Shown here: positions 31,602-39,932 of the stretch, one piece after another
Layout of the letters: every line of letters begins with the position of its first letter
How positions within the stretch are numbered: the stretch's first letter is position 1
NCBI GenBank assembly: GCA_045587205.1
Contig: JAZNBV010000060.1
Span: forward strand, 15,071-79,070
Direction of reading: 5' to 3'
Length of the DNA stretch: 64,000 nt
From: SIG78 sp045587205
Lineage (GTDB): Bacteria; Verrucomicrobiota; Lentisphaeria; Victivallales; Victivallaceae
Program-made: the position numbers and the translations under genes
The notes under the pieces: generated by a model
Seen by the model: the letters and a program-made list of their open reading frames with translations, nothing else
Told to the model about the DNA's origin: nothing
Databases searched by the model: none

Positions 31602-32736
31602 AGGCCATTACTCCATCGACAAAAGTCTGTATCACCTGCTGTTTGTCTGCCGAAAGCACCGCTATATCTGCCGCCAGACCGGGCTGCAATGAGCCGGTCT
31701 TATCTGCTATATCCAGATACCTTGCGGCATTGTATGATGTCATTTTCATTGCATCAATCACACTGAAACCATCGCGTTCAACAAGATTGTAAAATGCCCG
31801 GTTCATTGTCAGGCACGACCCTACAATAATATCCGGATCGTCAGTCAACCGGCAGCAATCGCCGTTTTTGAGTGTAAACGAGCGCCCGGCATCAGTCATA
31901 GGATAAGCTCCATCGGGCAGTCCGGTACCGCACATACTGTCGGTAATTGCCAGTATGCGGTCAACTCCGGCGGCGCGGATCGCCAGTTTCAGCAGAGTCG
32001 GCGGAACGTGTATGCCGTCAGAAATAAGTTCTATATACAAATTGTCGTTGACCAGCACCTCATCTGCCAATGATACACTCATAACGCCGTTGACCACCGG
32101 TCTGCCGTCAAAAGTATCAAACAGGTGGCAGACCGCCTTGCCGCCATTTTCCACAAATCCGGCAACTTTTTCCGGTTTCAGCCCGGTGTGTCCGGCTGAA
32201 ACCCGTACATTGTTCCGGCTCAAAAGACGCGTTGCCTGCATAGCGTTTTCCAGTTCCGGAGAAAGCGTCATTATTTTGAGCGTACCGTCTGCGGCATCAA
32301 GCAGTTCCCCGATTTCGTGCAGATCGATATTGCGGACCAAATTCCCGTTCATCCCGCCTTTATGAGCATACTCTATAAAAGGCCCTTCCAGATGCGAACC
32401 GGCAAATTTTGCATTGCCCGGCACAGGATTTTTAATAATGTCGCGTACCCGCTCAACAAACTTCTTCATCGTTTCCGGCTCATCAGCAGCCAATGCCGGA
32501 CAAAGAGTGGTAAGTCCGCTCTGCGGCGCCTTTTCCGCCATCAGATGCACCAGTTCCAGAGTGGCATCGCCCTGATAAATTCCGTGCAGATGCACATCTA
32601 TAAACCCGGGCAGTATCCATTGGGCATCATTGCGTAACGCTCCGGTTATGTTTACAGATGATATATGCTCTTTTCCGATTTCCAGAAAACCGTAACCGGC
32701 TTTATCAGTCCGGACAATATTACCCTGCAGTATCAT
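31591..32736 (-). CDS. nagA: N-acetylglucosamine-6-phosphate deacetylase-like protein (copy 2)
   Basis: The 381-residue amidohydrolase contains PGFIDVHLHG (metal His pair), SHLEGPFIEYAHKGG, VSAGHTGLKPEK and AITDSMCGTGLPDGAYP with the catalytic Asp, the NagA order of motifs. It is clearly diverged from the copy at 13941, for example in the segment CHLFDTFDGRPVVNG where NagA has a HLFNAM-type motif. A related N-acyl sugar phosphate may be the substrate. The ATG overlaps the MFS stop (ATGA) and its own end overlaps the GNAT start, giving a tightly coupled import-deacetylation unit. Confidence 0.85.
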   Translation of the reverse strand: MILQGNIVRTDKAGYGFLEIGKEHISSVNITGALRNDAQWILPGFIDVHLHGIYQGDATLELVHLMAEKAPQSGLTTLCPALAADEPETMKKFVERVRDIIKNPVPGNAKFAGSHLEGPFIEYAHKGGMNGNLVRNIDLHEIGELLDAADGTLKIMTLSPELENAMQATRLLSRNNVRVSAGHTGLKPEKVAGFVENGGKAVCHLFDTFDGRPVVNGVMSVSLADEVLVNDNLYIELISDGIHVPPTLLKLAIRAAGVDRILAITDSMCGTGLPDGAYPMTDAGRSFTLKNGDCCRLTDDPDIIVGSCLTMNRAFYNLVERDGFSVIDAMKMTSYNAARYLDIADKTGSLQPGLAADIAVLSADKQQVIQTFVDGVMAYER

Positions 32737-33992
32737 AAAAGATCACCTCCGTTTTTTCCGGCATTGGCGCGGTAGTAGGGTTGATTGAGTATTTTCTTAA
32801 GCATAAATTGCATTACCGGCACAAGCAGCAGCGTCAGGATGGCTCCGGAGTAAAAAACTCCGCGCGTACCGAATATGTAAATAAACCACCCTGCCACCAG
32901 CGAAGATGCCATATTCCCGATCCCCGAAAAGGTACTCGTCCAGCCGAAAACCTGTCCGCGTTTGCGTTTGGGCGTTATGTTGGAAAGCACCTTCTGATAG
33001 ATCGGCCCCAGCCCGCCGCCGGTAACTGCCATAAATGTACGCGCCGCACCGAATGTGAAAACACTTTCCGCACCCGCCTGGATAAAGAGCGTTATTGCCG
33101 CAGTCAGCAGCGCCGGCAGCACCAGTTTTTCAGGCGGAAACCGGTCGGCAAGGTAGCCGAACAGCGCCCCGGAAATCATTGCACCCGCCGAAACAAACGC
33201 GCTGATGATCCCCGTCCAGTATGCCGCAGTTTCAGTACCGGTAATATTTTCCACCAGCATTGCAATGTATGATCCTTCAAAAGTACGCACAAAACCGTTG
33301 ATCATAAACAGAAGCAGCGCCAGCATCACCGCTGTGGTGAAAACCGGCATCAGCGGTATGCCGGGACGCAGCCGGCCGGGACGATAGTTTCTCTGCCGGA
33401 CAACCGGTTTGTAATCCTCTTTGGCAAACAGTACCGCGATACCCCCGATAAAATACAATATACCGCAGAGCCAGAACGCGCTGATAAATCCCCAGTAATG
33501 CACCACCAGACCGCCAACTACATTTCCGAGCATCATACCGCTGAAGTAAGCGGTACTGAATATACCCAACGCCAGACCGAGTTTATTTTCGGGCGTATTT
33601 TTTACGATCAGAGTCTGCGCCGCCGAAGTCGTACCCGCGCAAACTGCCGTAAGAAAGCGCAGCGCTATCAACAGCCAGACACTGTGCACATAACCCATCA
33701 ACGGAAAAATGAACGCCGTTCCGAAAGTTCCGCGCAAAAGCATTATCTTGACTCCGTAGCGGTCGGAAAGCGTTCCCCACACCGGGTTGGATACAGCGTA
33801 AGCAAGCGTACTGAAAAACGCAAACAGCGATACATACATACCGCATTCGCCATCGTCAGTTATACCCAGATTGATCTTGAAAAACAATGGAATAAAGGGC
33901 ATCGCCGCGGCAAAACCGGTTATCACAACCAATTGCGAAAACCACATCATCGCCAGATTAAGTTTCCAATGTCCGGTGCCGGATTCACTCAT
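32733..33992 (-). CDS. Major facilitator superfamily transporter
   Basis: This 419-residue protein has twelve hydrophobic segments and the MFS loop motif NPVWGTLSDRYGVKIMLLRG between helices 2 and 3, with a weaker copy (GALFGYLADRFPPEKLV) in the second half. Proton-coupled transport of a small solute is expected. It is the first gene of the MFS-nagA-GNAT operon, so an N-acetylated amino sugar or muropeptide-derived compound is the natural guess for its substrate. An AGGAA site precedes the ATG; the operon diverges from the SGNH gene at 34169. Confidence 0.85.
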   Translation of the reverse strand: MSESGTGHWKLNLAMMWFSQLVVITGFAAAMPFIPLFFKINLGITDDGECGMYVSLFAFFSTLAYAVSNPVWGTLSDRYGVKIMLLRGTFGTAFIFPLMGYVHSVWLLIALRFLTAVCAGTTSAAQTLIVKNTPENKLGLALGIFSTAYFSGMMLGNVVGGLVVHYWGFISAFWLCGILYFIGGIAVLFAKEDYKPVVRQRNYRPGRLRPGIPLMPVFTTAVMLALLLFMINGFVRTFEGSYIAMLVENITGTETAAYWTGIISAFVSAGAMISGALFGYLADRFPPEKLVLPALLTAAITLFIQAGAESVFTFGAARTFMAVTGGGLGPIYQKVLSNITPKRKRGQVFGWTSTFSGIGNMASSLVAGWFIYIFGTRGVFYSGAILTLLLVPVMQFMLKKILNQPYYRANAGKNGGDLL

Positions 33993-34101
33993 AAAATCAG
34001 TTCCTGAAATCGATCTTAAAAAACAGCGTGCTTTAAAGTAGCATTTTTATCGGCAAATACAACACCTTTTTCTTTTTTTTGCACAAAAACATCCTGACCG
34101 T

Positions 34102-34129
34102 TTGATATTGCCGGGGGCTGATGTATATT
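34102..34129 (+). promoter_or_regulatory. Predicted promoter of the SGNH hydrolase gene
   Basis: TTGATA (34102-34107), 16 bases, TATATT (34124-34129). It overlaps an upstream ATG at 34121, which argues for the start at 34169. Confidence 0.55.
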
Positions 34130-34168
34130 ATTGAACAGAATTTCAACTTTTTTTATGGAGACAGTTTT

Positions 34169-34873
34169 ATGAATACCAACCCGCCTGAAATACTCCGGGA
34201 ACTTATTAAAAACAACGATTGTGTACGCATTGCCGCGCTGGGTTCATCCAACACCCAGCGGCGCGTTATGGGTATGCACTGGTTTGACTATATTGAACTG
34301 GCGTGCAAATTCCATTTCGGCAAAGGCAGCGTGCTCTGCTGCAATATGGGTGTCGGCGGCGAAAAAGCCGGCGATCTTCTGAACCGGTTTGACCGCGACT
34401 GCGGCAGATTTGAGCCGCATCTGGCGATTATAACCTGCGGTGGAAATGATTCATTTCCCGATCACAATGTCTCCGCGCAGGAGTTTTACGACAATATGCA
34501 TACATTGTACGACAACTTTTCGGCACTGGGTACTACCGTATTTTTCCAGACTTACTACGCCTGCGACCTTGAACGCCTTGCCCCCGCTTACGCAGAAAAG
34601 CTCGTGGAATTTATGCAGATAATCCGCAATGTGGCAAAGGACTGCAATACCTTTGTCCAGGATAACTTTGTTCGATGGGCGCCGCTTTATGAAAATGATA
34701 AAGAGCTCTACCGCTCATTGATGATCGATAATCTGCACGTCAATGAACACGGCAATGCTGTGATCGGACTCGACTGGCTGGATACCTTCCAGCTCGAAGC
34801 ACCCGATATGATGAAAAAAGCCTGCATTGCCGCCGGTTTTGCCAGGAAAACTTTGGATCTGTGGGCAAAATAA
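34169..34873 (+). CDS. SGNH/GDSL-family hydrolase (cytoplasmic)
   Basis: The 234-residue protein has the SGNH blocks: IAALGSSNTQRRV (block I, GSS in place of GDS), NMGVGGEKAGDLL (block II Gly), ITCGGNDSF (block III Asn) and DNLHVNEHGN (block V Asp and His). It has no signal peptide. Members are esterases, often removing acetyl groups from carbohydrates. A GGAG site sits before the ATG at 34169; an earlier in-frame ATG at 34121 falls inside the -10 box and is unlikely. The next gene, an alcohol dehydrogenase, has its own promoter. Confidence 0.82.
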   Translation: MNTNPPEILRELIKNNDCVRIAALGSSNTQRRVMGMHWFDYIELACKFHFGKGSVLCCNMGVGGEKAGDLLNRFDRDCGRFEPHLAIITCGGNDSFPDHNVSAQEFYDNMHTLYDNFSALGTTVFFQTYYACDLERLAPAYAEKLVEFMQIIRNVAKDCNTFVQDNFVRWAPLYENDKELYRSLMIDNLHVNEHGNAVIGLDWLDTFQLEAPDMMKKACIAAGFARKTLDLWAK

Positions 34874-34942
34874 GCAAACATTGCAAAAGCCGCAGCCGCG
34901 CAAATCTGTGCATCATTTTTTGCTCTGATTTGTCTGTTTATA

Positions 34943-34971
34943 TTGGCAAAAATCATTTTTTATGATATATT
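34943..34971 (+). promoter_or_regulatory. Predicted promoter of the alcohol dehydrogenase gene
   Basis: TTGGCA (34943-34948), 17 bases, TATATT (34966-34971), 45 bases ahead of the GTG start. Confidence 0.6.
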
Positions 34972-35015
34972 CCTTTCATACATCGATAAAAAAATAACTA
35001 ATAGAGAGGTGTACT

Positions 35016-36221
35016 GTGTTCAAAAACAATATCGACATTCATCAGGTAGCTGAATTCCGTCTCAAAACCCATATCTATTTCGGTTGCGGAGCCATTCACA
35101 AGATCAACGACATTGCCGACCAGCTGGTTGCGCGCAACATCAAAAACATTCTGGTTGTTTCCGGCCGCGGCGCCTACAAAGCCACCGGCGCGTGGGATGT
35201 GATCGTGCCAGCCCTGGAGTCGCGCGGAATAGCCTACACACTTTTTGACCGCGTCACCCCCAACCCCACCACCACGCAGATCGATGAAGCCGTGGCTATG
35301 AATCCTGCTGCCGGTGCGGTGCTTGCCATTGGCGGCGGCAGCCCTATTGATGCCGGAAAAAGTGCGGCGATCCTGCTGCAGAATCCCGGAAAAACCGCCG
35401 CGGAGCTCTATGAATTCAAATTTATCCCCAACGGAGCCGTTCCGGTCATTGCTGTGAACCTGACTCACGGAACCGGCACTGAAGCTGACCGTTTTGCAGT
35501 GGCGACCATTCTGGAAAAAGAGTATAAGCCCGCCATTGCCTACGATTGCATTTACCCGACGTGGTCTATCGACGACCCGGCATTGATGACCGGTCTTTCG
35601 CGCGAACAGACCCGTTTTGTCAGCATTGACGCGGTAAATCACTGCGTTGAAGCCGCCACCAGCAAGGTTGCAAGTGCGCTTTCTGTTTCGCTGGCGCGCG
35701 AAGTCATTGCACTGGTTGCAAAGTATCTGCCGCTGGCGGAAAAAGATCCCGCCGACCTGGCAGCGCGTTACTATCTGCTGTATGCCTCAATGCTTGCCGG
35801 AGTCTGTTTTGACAACGGTCTGCTGCACTTTACCCACGCGCTCGAACACCCCTTGAGCGGTATCAAACCTGATCTTACTCACGGTTTGGGTCTTGCCATA
35901 CTGCTGCCGGCAGTGATCAAAGAGATCTACGCCGTAAAAGCCGGCGTGCTGGCTGATATCCTTGCGCCCATTGCCCCCGGTCTGACCGGCAGTGCCGATG
36001 AAGCATTGCAGGCGGCGCAAGCCGTGGAAAAATGGCTTGCCGGTGCCGGTGTGCCGCAGAAACTTGCTGATGAAGGTTTTGCAGAATCGGATCTTGATCA
36101 CCTCGTGGAACTGGCATTTACCACGCCGTCGCTGGATGGATTGCTTTCGCTGGCGCCCACCAATGGCGACCGCGCGGCAGTGCGCCGGATCTACGCGGAT
36201 TCGCTGCAAAAGCTCAATTAA
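35016..36221 (+). CDS. Iron-containing alcohol dehydrogenase
   Basis: The 401-residue protein belongs to the group III (iron) alcohol dehydrogenases. GAVLAIGGGSPIDAGKSAA is the NAD(P)-binding loop, NLTHGTGTEADRFAV follows, and FTHALEHPLSGIKPDLTHG supplies metal-binding His residues. Such enzymes reduce aldehydes or oxidise alcohols with a divalent metal and are common in fermenters and in sugar catabolism (fucose, glycerol). The substrate is unknown. Translation begins at a GTG (35016) with an AGAGAGG site. An SGNH hydrolase gene follows 23 bases after the stop, probably on the same transcript. Confidence 0.92.
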   Translation: MFKNNIDIHQVAEFRLKTHIYFGCGAIHKINDIADQLVARNIKNILVVSGRGAYKATGAWDVIVPALESRGIAYTLFDRVTPNPTTTQIDEAVAMNPAAGAVLAIGGGSPIDAGKSAAILLQNPGKTAAELYEFKFIPNGAVPVIAVNLTHGTGTEADRFAVATILEKEYKPAIAYDCIYPTWSIDDPALMTGLSREQTRFVSIDAVNHCVEAATSKVASALSVSLAREVIALVAKYLPLAEKDPADLAARYYLLYASMLAGVCFDNGLLHFTHALEHPLSGIKPDLTHGLGLAILLPAVIKEIYAVKAGVLADILAPIAPGLTGSADEALQAAQAVEKWLAGAGVPQKLADEGFAESDLDHLVELAFTTPSLDGLLSLAPTNGDRAAVRRIYADSLQKLN

Positions 36222-36244
36222 CGGTTTGCCGTCAGGGTTTTTAT

Positions 36245-37168
36245 ATGCAGAAAATCGACTGGCACAACTGTTTTGAGTTTTTCACCGGAGCCGTTGCCCC
36301 CAATGTCCGTATGAGTGAAAAACTGCTGGCGTTCTACCACGACCATCCGGCTATGAATATCCGGTCGCGCTGCTCCGCCGGGATAACTTTTGCTATGGAA
36401 ACTGATGCAGAAGAACTGGCTCTGGAGTTCGTTTTCGGAGAAAGCGCCCGCACAATATACACCTGCGATCTCTCTGTAAACGGCAGAATCATCCCGCTGG
36501 ATTGCCGGGAACCGCAGAAAACGGTGCTGGGTTCCGGAGTAAAAAATGTGATCATATATCTGCCGAATATGGTGGTGATAAATGATTTTACGCTGGCAAT
36601 CAGCGATGGTGCCTTTTACCGGGCACTGCCGCACCGACAGAAAAAGCTGCTGCTCTGCGGCGATTCGATAATGCAGGGTATGACCTGCAGTACGCCGTCG
36701 CGCGCGCTGGGGGCTCTGGCGGCGGATGCGCTGGATCTTGAGCTTTTCAACACCTCCGTCGGCGGAGCAATAATGCGTTCACAGGCGGTTGCCGAAACGC
36801 TCATTTACGGCGGCAGCAATGATATTATTGCAGTCGGCTTCGGCATAAATGATGCCGCTCGCCGGACGCCTCCGGAAGATTTCCGCAAAGAAACCGCCCG
36901 GGTTATGGAGCTGCTCAACGATTTTTCCGGCAAAGCGCTGGTGGCAACTCCGTTGCCGGCTTTCCACGCGGCAGAGGAGTACCGCGAACTCTACAGCAGT
37001 ATCATCCGCGAATGTGCAGAAAAATATCCGCAGATAAAACTGCTTGAAGGCACGGACTTTTACCCCCGGCGGGAAGAACTTTTTGCCGACGGGCTGCACC
37101 CCAATGATGAAGGTATGAAGATCTACGCGGAAAATCTGGTCAGAGCCATACGCCCTGAACTGGGCTGA
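36245..37168 (+). CDS. SGNH hydrolase with N-terminal beta domain
   Basis: Residues 1-130 form a beta-rich domain (MNIRSRCSAGITFAMETDA, TIYTCDLSVNG); residues 135-307 are the SGNH hydrolase with LLCGDSIMQGM (block I, Ser), TSVGGAIMR (block II), VGFGINDAARR (block III Asn) and ADGLHPNDEGM (block V Asp/His). This two-domain layout matches SsfX3-like acyl/acetyl esterases. No signal peptide is present. It lies behind the alcohol dehydrogenase gene and ahead of a terminator. A deacetylase of sugars or glycosides is the best guess. Confidence 0.85.
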   Translation: MQKIDWHNCFEFFTGAVAPNVRMSEKLLAFYHDHPAMNIRSRCSAGITFAMETDAEELALEFVFGESARTIYTCDLSVNGRIIPLDCREPQKTVLGSGVKNVIIYLPNMVVINDFTLAISDGAFYRALPHRQKKLLLCGDSIMQGMTCSTPSRALGALAADALDLELFNTSVGGAIMRSQAVAETLIYGGSNDIIAVGFGINDAARRTPPEDFRKETARVMELLNDFSGKALVATPLPAFHAAEEYRELYSSIIRECAEKYPQIKLLEGTDFYPRREELFADGLHPNDEGMKIYAENLVRAIRPELG

Positions 37169-37200
37169 ACAGTTTTCCGCGTCCGTAAATATGCACTGTC

Positions 37201-37251
37201 ACAGCAGACTTTTCAGCGTATAAAGCTGGTGGTCTGCTGTTTTTCTTTTTT
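37201..37251 (+). terminator. Rho-independent terminator after the SGNH gene
   Basis: ACAGCAGAC (37201-37209) pairs with GTCTGCTGT (37232-37240), followed by a T-rich tract. It overlaps the 3' end of the convergent flavodoxin-like gene. Confidence 0.65.
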
Positions 37252-37833
37252 CGGAAGCGGCAGTTTGGCAATGGCATTACTTTTGAGCAGATGAGCCATA
37301 TTGCGTGCCAGAGTACGCATTGTCTGCAAGCCTTCCAGATCCTGTTCAACTTCGCTGACGGTCGATCCGTGCGTAGAGTTCCAGTACTGGCTGGAAACCA
37401 CCGGCATCTGCATAATGGTAAAATATTTGTTCAGGCGGTCGAACGCGGCACTGGCACCGCCGCGGCGGCAGTTCACCACACACGCCGCCGGCTTGTGCCT
37501 GAAATATTTGGCTGCCGAAAAACATACCCGGTCAAGAATGGCGCACAGCGATCCCGCCGGACCGGCATAATAGACGGGCGAACCGATAATAACGGCATCA
37601 CACTCTGCCATCTTGCTGACAAGATCAGTATAGAGTTTGTCTTTGAACACGCAACCGTCCATACCGTCAAGGCGGCATTGAAAGCAAGCTGTGCAGCCTT
37701 GTACGGCGCGGCTGCCGATCCAGAAAATTTCGCTCTTGACGGATTCTTTTGCCAGAGTTGCGGCGATTTCTTCCAGAGCGCGGTTGACACAGCCGTTGCT
37801 GTGGGGACTGCCGTTGACCAGTAAAACTTTCAT
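37213..37833 (-). CDS. Flavodoxin-like NAD(P)H-dependent FMN reductase / iron-sulfur flavoprotein
   Basis: The 206-residue protein starts KVLLVNGSPHSNGCVNRAL, the FMN-phosphate loop of the NADPH-dependent FMN reductase family, and has IIGSPVYYAGPAGSLCA, the flavin-ring loop. The cysteine-rich GCTACFQCRLDGMDGC resembles the Cys pattern of Fe-S flavoproteins, so a cluster may be bound. It probably shuttles electrons in anaerobic metabolism. The AAAGGAG site abuts the ATG at 37842 but lies 9 bases from that at 37833, so the latter is the likely start. Confidence 0.85.
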   Translation of the reverse strand: MKVLLVNGSPHSNGCVNRALEEIAATLAKESVKSEIFWIGSRAVQGCTACFQCRLDGMDGCVFKDKLYTDLVSKMAECDAVIIGSPVYYAGPAGSLCAILDRVCFSAAKYFRHKPAACVVNCRRGGASAAFDRLNKYFTIMQMPVVSSQYWNSTHGSTVSEVEQDLEGLQTMRTLARNMAHLLKSNAIAKLPLPKKEKQQTTSFIR

Positions 37834-37948
37834 ATAACACATCTCCTTTATGGTTGAATTTTTTCCATAATATACACCAAATTATCCACCTTATATCTTA
37901 AAATACTGTTTTTAGGGCAAAAATGTTGCAAAAACAGTGATTGAACAT

Positions 37949-37976
37949 TTGCTTTTTTGCTAAACGCAACTATATT
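37949..37976 (+). promoter_or_regulatory. Predicted promoter of the tRNA-Asn gene
   Basis: TTGCTT (37949-37954), 16 bases, TATATT (37971-37976), 34 bases ahead of the tRNA. Confidence 0.5.
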
Positions 37977-38009
37977 AATTGATACAGTTCAATAGCAACT
38001 GTGTAATGT

Positions 38010-38084
38010 TCCGGCATAGCTCAGCGGTAGAGTAGGTGGCTGTTAACCACTTGGTCCCTGGTTCGAATCCAGGTGCCGGAGCCA
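38010..38084 (+). tRNA. tRNA-Asn (anticodon GTT)
   Basis: The acceptor stem TCCGGCA (38010-38016) pairs with TGCCGGA (38074-38080), followed by discriminator G and an encoded CCA (38082-38084). The D arm AGCTCAGCGGTAGAG, the anticodon loop CTGTTAA and the T arm GGTTCGAATCC are all present. A run of eight T follows directly and probably ends transcription. Confidence 0.97.
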
Positions 38085-38238
38085 TTTTTTTTGCCCTGAT
38101 TCCGGGACAAAAAGGTTTTATACCGCACAATCCGTACTGAATTTCGTTCCCCGATCTGCTGAATATTTCCCGAACCTTTTCAATGTTGTCATCAGCCGCA
38201 CTGACTGCACGGTATAATTATTCATACAGTAAACAGGG

Positions 38239-38286
38239 CAAAAAAAAGGCTGCTGTCGCCCCTGTAAAAGGTTCAACAGCAGCCTT
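38239..38286 (-). terminator. Rho-independent terminator of the lipoprotein gene
   Basis: Read on the minus strand, AAGGCTGCTGT (38286-38276) pairs with ACAGCAGCCTT (38256-38246), followed by a run of T. Confidence 0.75.
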
Positions 38287-38302
38287 GCTTAAAGCGGGAA
38301 AA

Positions 38303-38698
38303 TTACTTGGTCTTGACGGCAGTGGCGGTCATAGTGACAGTCACTTCGTTGATACCGCAGACATTCTTCATCTTGTAATCCATCTTGACACCGACGAGTT
38401 CATCGGCACCCGGCGCCTGCTTGAGGGCTTCAGCCTTCAGAGTTGCATAGGATACATCACCGATGTTGACCGCAGTGAAATAACTCATCAGTTTAGCACT
38501 GGCGGTAACATCCTTTTTGACTACAGTGTAGGCAAGCGGAGTTTCGTTAAGAATGGTGTTGGCACTGACTTCACTGTAGAAGTTCGGTCCGGCACTGATG
38601 GGGGCAACGCCGCCACTGTTGGAGGTGACTCCGGCACAACCAGTCATTACGAGTGCGGCTGCAACAGCGCCGCCGGCGAGAAGAAGTTGCTTTTTCAT
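38303..38698 (-). CDS. Small lipoprotein, TRL-like
   Basis: The 131-residue protein has a lipoprotein signal with lipobox VMTGC (Cys21), so it is lipid-anchored in the envelope. The rest is a compact domain. The segment NIGDVSYATLKAEALKQAPG, followed by KMDYKMKN, resembles the TRL (tRNA-associated locus) family, whose members often lie near tRNA genes; here tRNA-Asn is 219 bases away. The family has no known function. An AGGAGA site precedes the ATG and a strong terminator follows, so it is an independent, probably well expressed gene. The TRL assignment is moderate. Confidence 0.7.
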   Translation of the reverse strand: MKKQLLLAGGAVAAALVMTGCAGVTSNSGGVAPISAGPNFYSEVSANTILNETPLAYTVVKKDVTASAKLMSYFTAVNIGDVSYATLKAEALKQAPGADELVGVKMDYKMKNVCGINEVTVTMTATAVKTK

Positions 38699-38776
38699 AA
38701 TAGCTTTCTCCTGTTATTGTTTTTTATATCCGGGGGATCCGGATATTTTTCACCCTTAAATAGAAACTGTAAACGG

Positions 38777-39175
38777 TCAATCAACTATTTTCCACGCTCC
38801 GTTGACCTTTTTCAGATTGTAACTCTCTTTTTTGGTTTTCTTTTTTTCCTGATAAGTTACGGTCACTACGGCTTTGTCGCCGGTGATTTTTTCAGAAACT
38901 ACCTTCAGTTTTGCCTGGGCACCGAAACTCTCCAGCGCATCGCTTTTCTTTTCGGCTGCGGAAAGCTCTTTATAAATGCTTTCAAGCCCGGAAATCATCT
39001 GCTGAAGCTCTTTGCCTGCCAGATGTTTTTTAGCCGCGGTCCATTCCGCTTTGCTCATCAGCGTGAAAAACTCTTTCACCACAGTTCCCGGCTTTTCACC
39101 GGCAGCCAGAACCGGCATCGCAGAACCAATCAAAAATACAACCGACAACACAAATATCGCAAATCTGTTTTTCAT
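38777..39175 (-). CDS. Exported DUF4878-like (NTF2-fold) protein
   Basis: Residues 1-24 are a signal peptide ending VLAAG. The remaining 108 residues have the pattern of DUF4878/lumazine-binding-like NTF2-fold domains: a helix VVKEFFTLMSKAEWTAAKKHL, then strands AVVTVTYQEKKK and YNLKKVNGAWKIVD, where the final Trp-Lys-Ile is typical. It probably works in the periplasm, binding a small ligand or acting as a scaffold. A GAGAGGT site precedes the ATG. The neighbours are other small envelope proteins. Confidence 0.72.
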   Translation of the reverse strand: MKNRFAIFVLSVVFLIGSAMPVLAAGEKPGTVVKEFFTLMSKAEWTAAKKHLAGKELQQMISGLESIYKELSAAEKKSDALESFGAQAKLKVVSEKITGDKAVVTVTYQEKKKTKKESYNLKKVNGAWKIVD

Positions 39176-39191
39176 AATTCAACCTCTCAAA

Positions 39192-39932
39192 TCATCTGGA
39201 AGCTCTGACCGGCCTGGCTGTGGAACCGGGCTGCGGCACCGCCGGACGCACTGCCGCTTTGGGTTCAGGACGCGGGGCCGGACGCACTGCCGGTTTGGGT
39301 TCAGGACGCGGGGCCGGACGCACTGCCGGTTTGGGTGCAGGACGCGGTGCCGGACGCACTGCCGGTTTTGGTGCAGGGCGCGGTGCCGGACGCACTGCCG
39401 GTTTAGGTGCAGGGCGCGGTGCCGGCTTGACGTGATGCGGCCTGGCGTGATGATGCGGTTTGACCACCACCGGGCGTGGCGGAGGAGAAACCACAACCAC
39501 TGCCGGGGGTGGCGGTGGAGGAGCAACTACCACTGCCGGTCTGGGCGGCGGAGGAGGCATCGGGCGGAGTTTGAAATCAGGCGCCCAAGCAGGTGGTACC
39601 GGACGATGTCCGGGGCCGCCCCACTCCCAGGTGCCGTGATACCAGTACCAGTTCTGATAACGCGGTACCCAGGTGCCTTTCCACCAATCGTAACCGTATT
39701 CGGGGATCACTACCACTGCCGGCGCCGGCGGCGGAGGAGGAGGAGGAGGCACCACATAGCCCTGTTCCGGCGGGAAAATTATATAATCCAGATTGCAGAA
39801 GAATCTGTCCCACCCGCCCGGATCGGGACCGTGATCGATGCGCCGTCCGGGAACGTGCGTGCTGACACAGGTACAGCCAGTGAGGATGCACCCGGCAGTA
39901 ATCAACAATGCAATTTTGATTTTATTTTTCAT
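39192..39932 (-). CDS. Proline-rich repeat lipoprotein
   Basis: With the ATG at 39932, backed by a GGAG site 6 bases upstream, the protein has 246 residues. It begins with a lipoprotein signal (lipobox ILTGC), then a region with YDWWKGTWVPRYQNWYWYHG, resembling Trp/Tyr-rich YXWW-type motifs. Polyproline runs and a His-rich patch (PHHHARPHH) follow. Five perfect-length 12-residue repeats, consensus PAVRPAPRPAPK, then fill about residues 170-229. Such cationic Pro-rich stretches span or bind peptidoglycan in TonB-like proteins. The repeats correspond to 36-base units at 39245-39424. A longer frame upstream (to 39992) overlaps the DUF805 gene and is unlikely. Confidence 0.7.
   Translation of the reverse strand: MKNKIKIALLITAGCILTGCTCVSTHVPGRRIDHGPDPGGWDRFFCNLDYIIFPPEQGYVVPPPPPPPPAPAVVVIPEYGYDWWKGTWVPRYQNWYWYHGTWEWGGPGHRPVPPAWAPDFKLRPMPPPPPRPAVVVAPPPPPPAVVVVSPPPRPVVVKPHHHARPHHVKPAPRPAPKPAVRPAPRPAPKPAVRPAPRPAPKPAVRPAPRPEPKPAVRPAPRPEPKAAVRPAVPQPGSTARPVRASR
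39245..39424 (-). repeat. 36-base tandem repeat, five copies, coding
   Basis: Units start at 39245, 39281, 39317, 39353 and 39389 and encode the 12-residue Pro/Arg/Lys repeats of the lipoprotein. The near identity points to recent slippage or unequal recombination. Confidence 0.85.

Noticed and set aside
33993..34168. Start of the SGNH protein at the ATG at 34121
   Set aside because: That codon lies within the predicted -10 box, and the ATG at 34169 has a GGAG site.
38183..39208. 341-codon plus-strand frame over the two small exported protein genes
   Set aside because: The minus strand shows signal peptides, ribosome-binding sites and a terminator; the plus frame has none.
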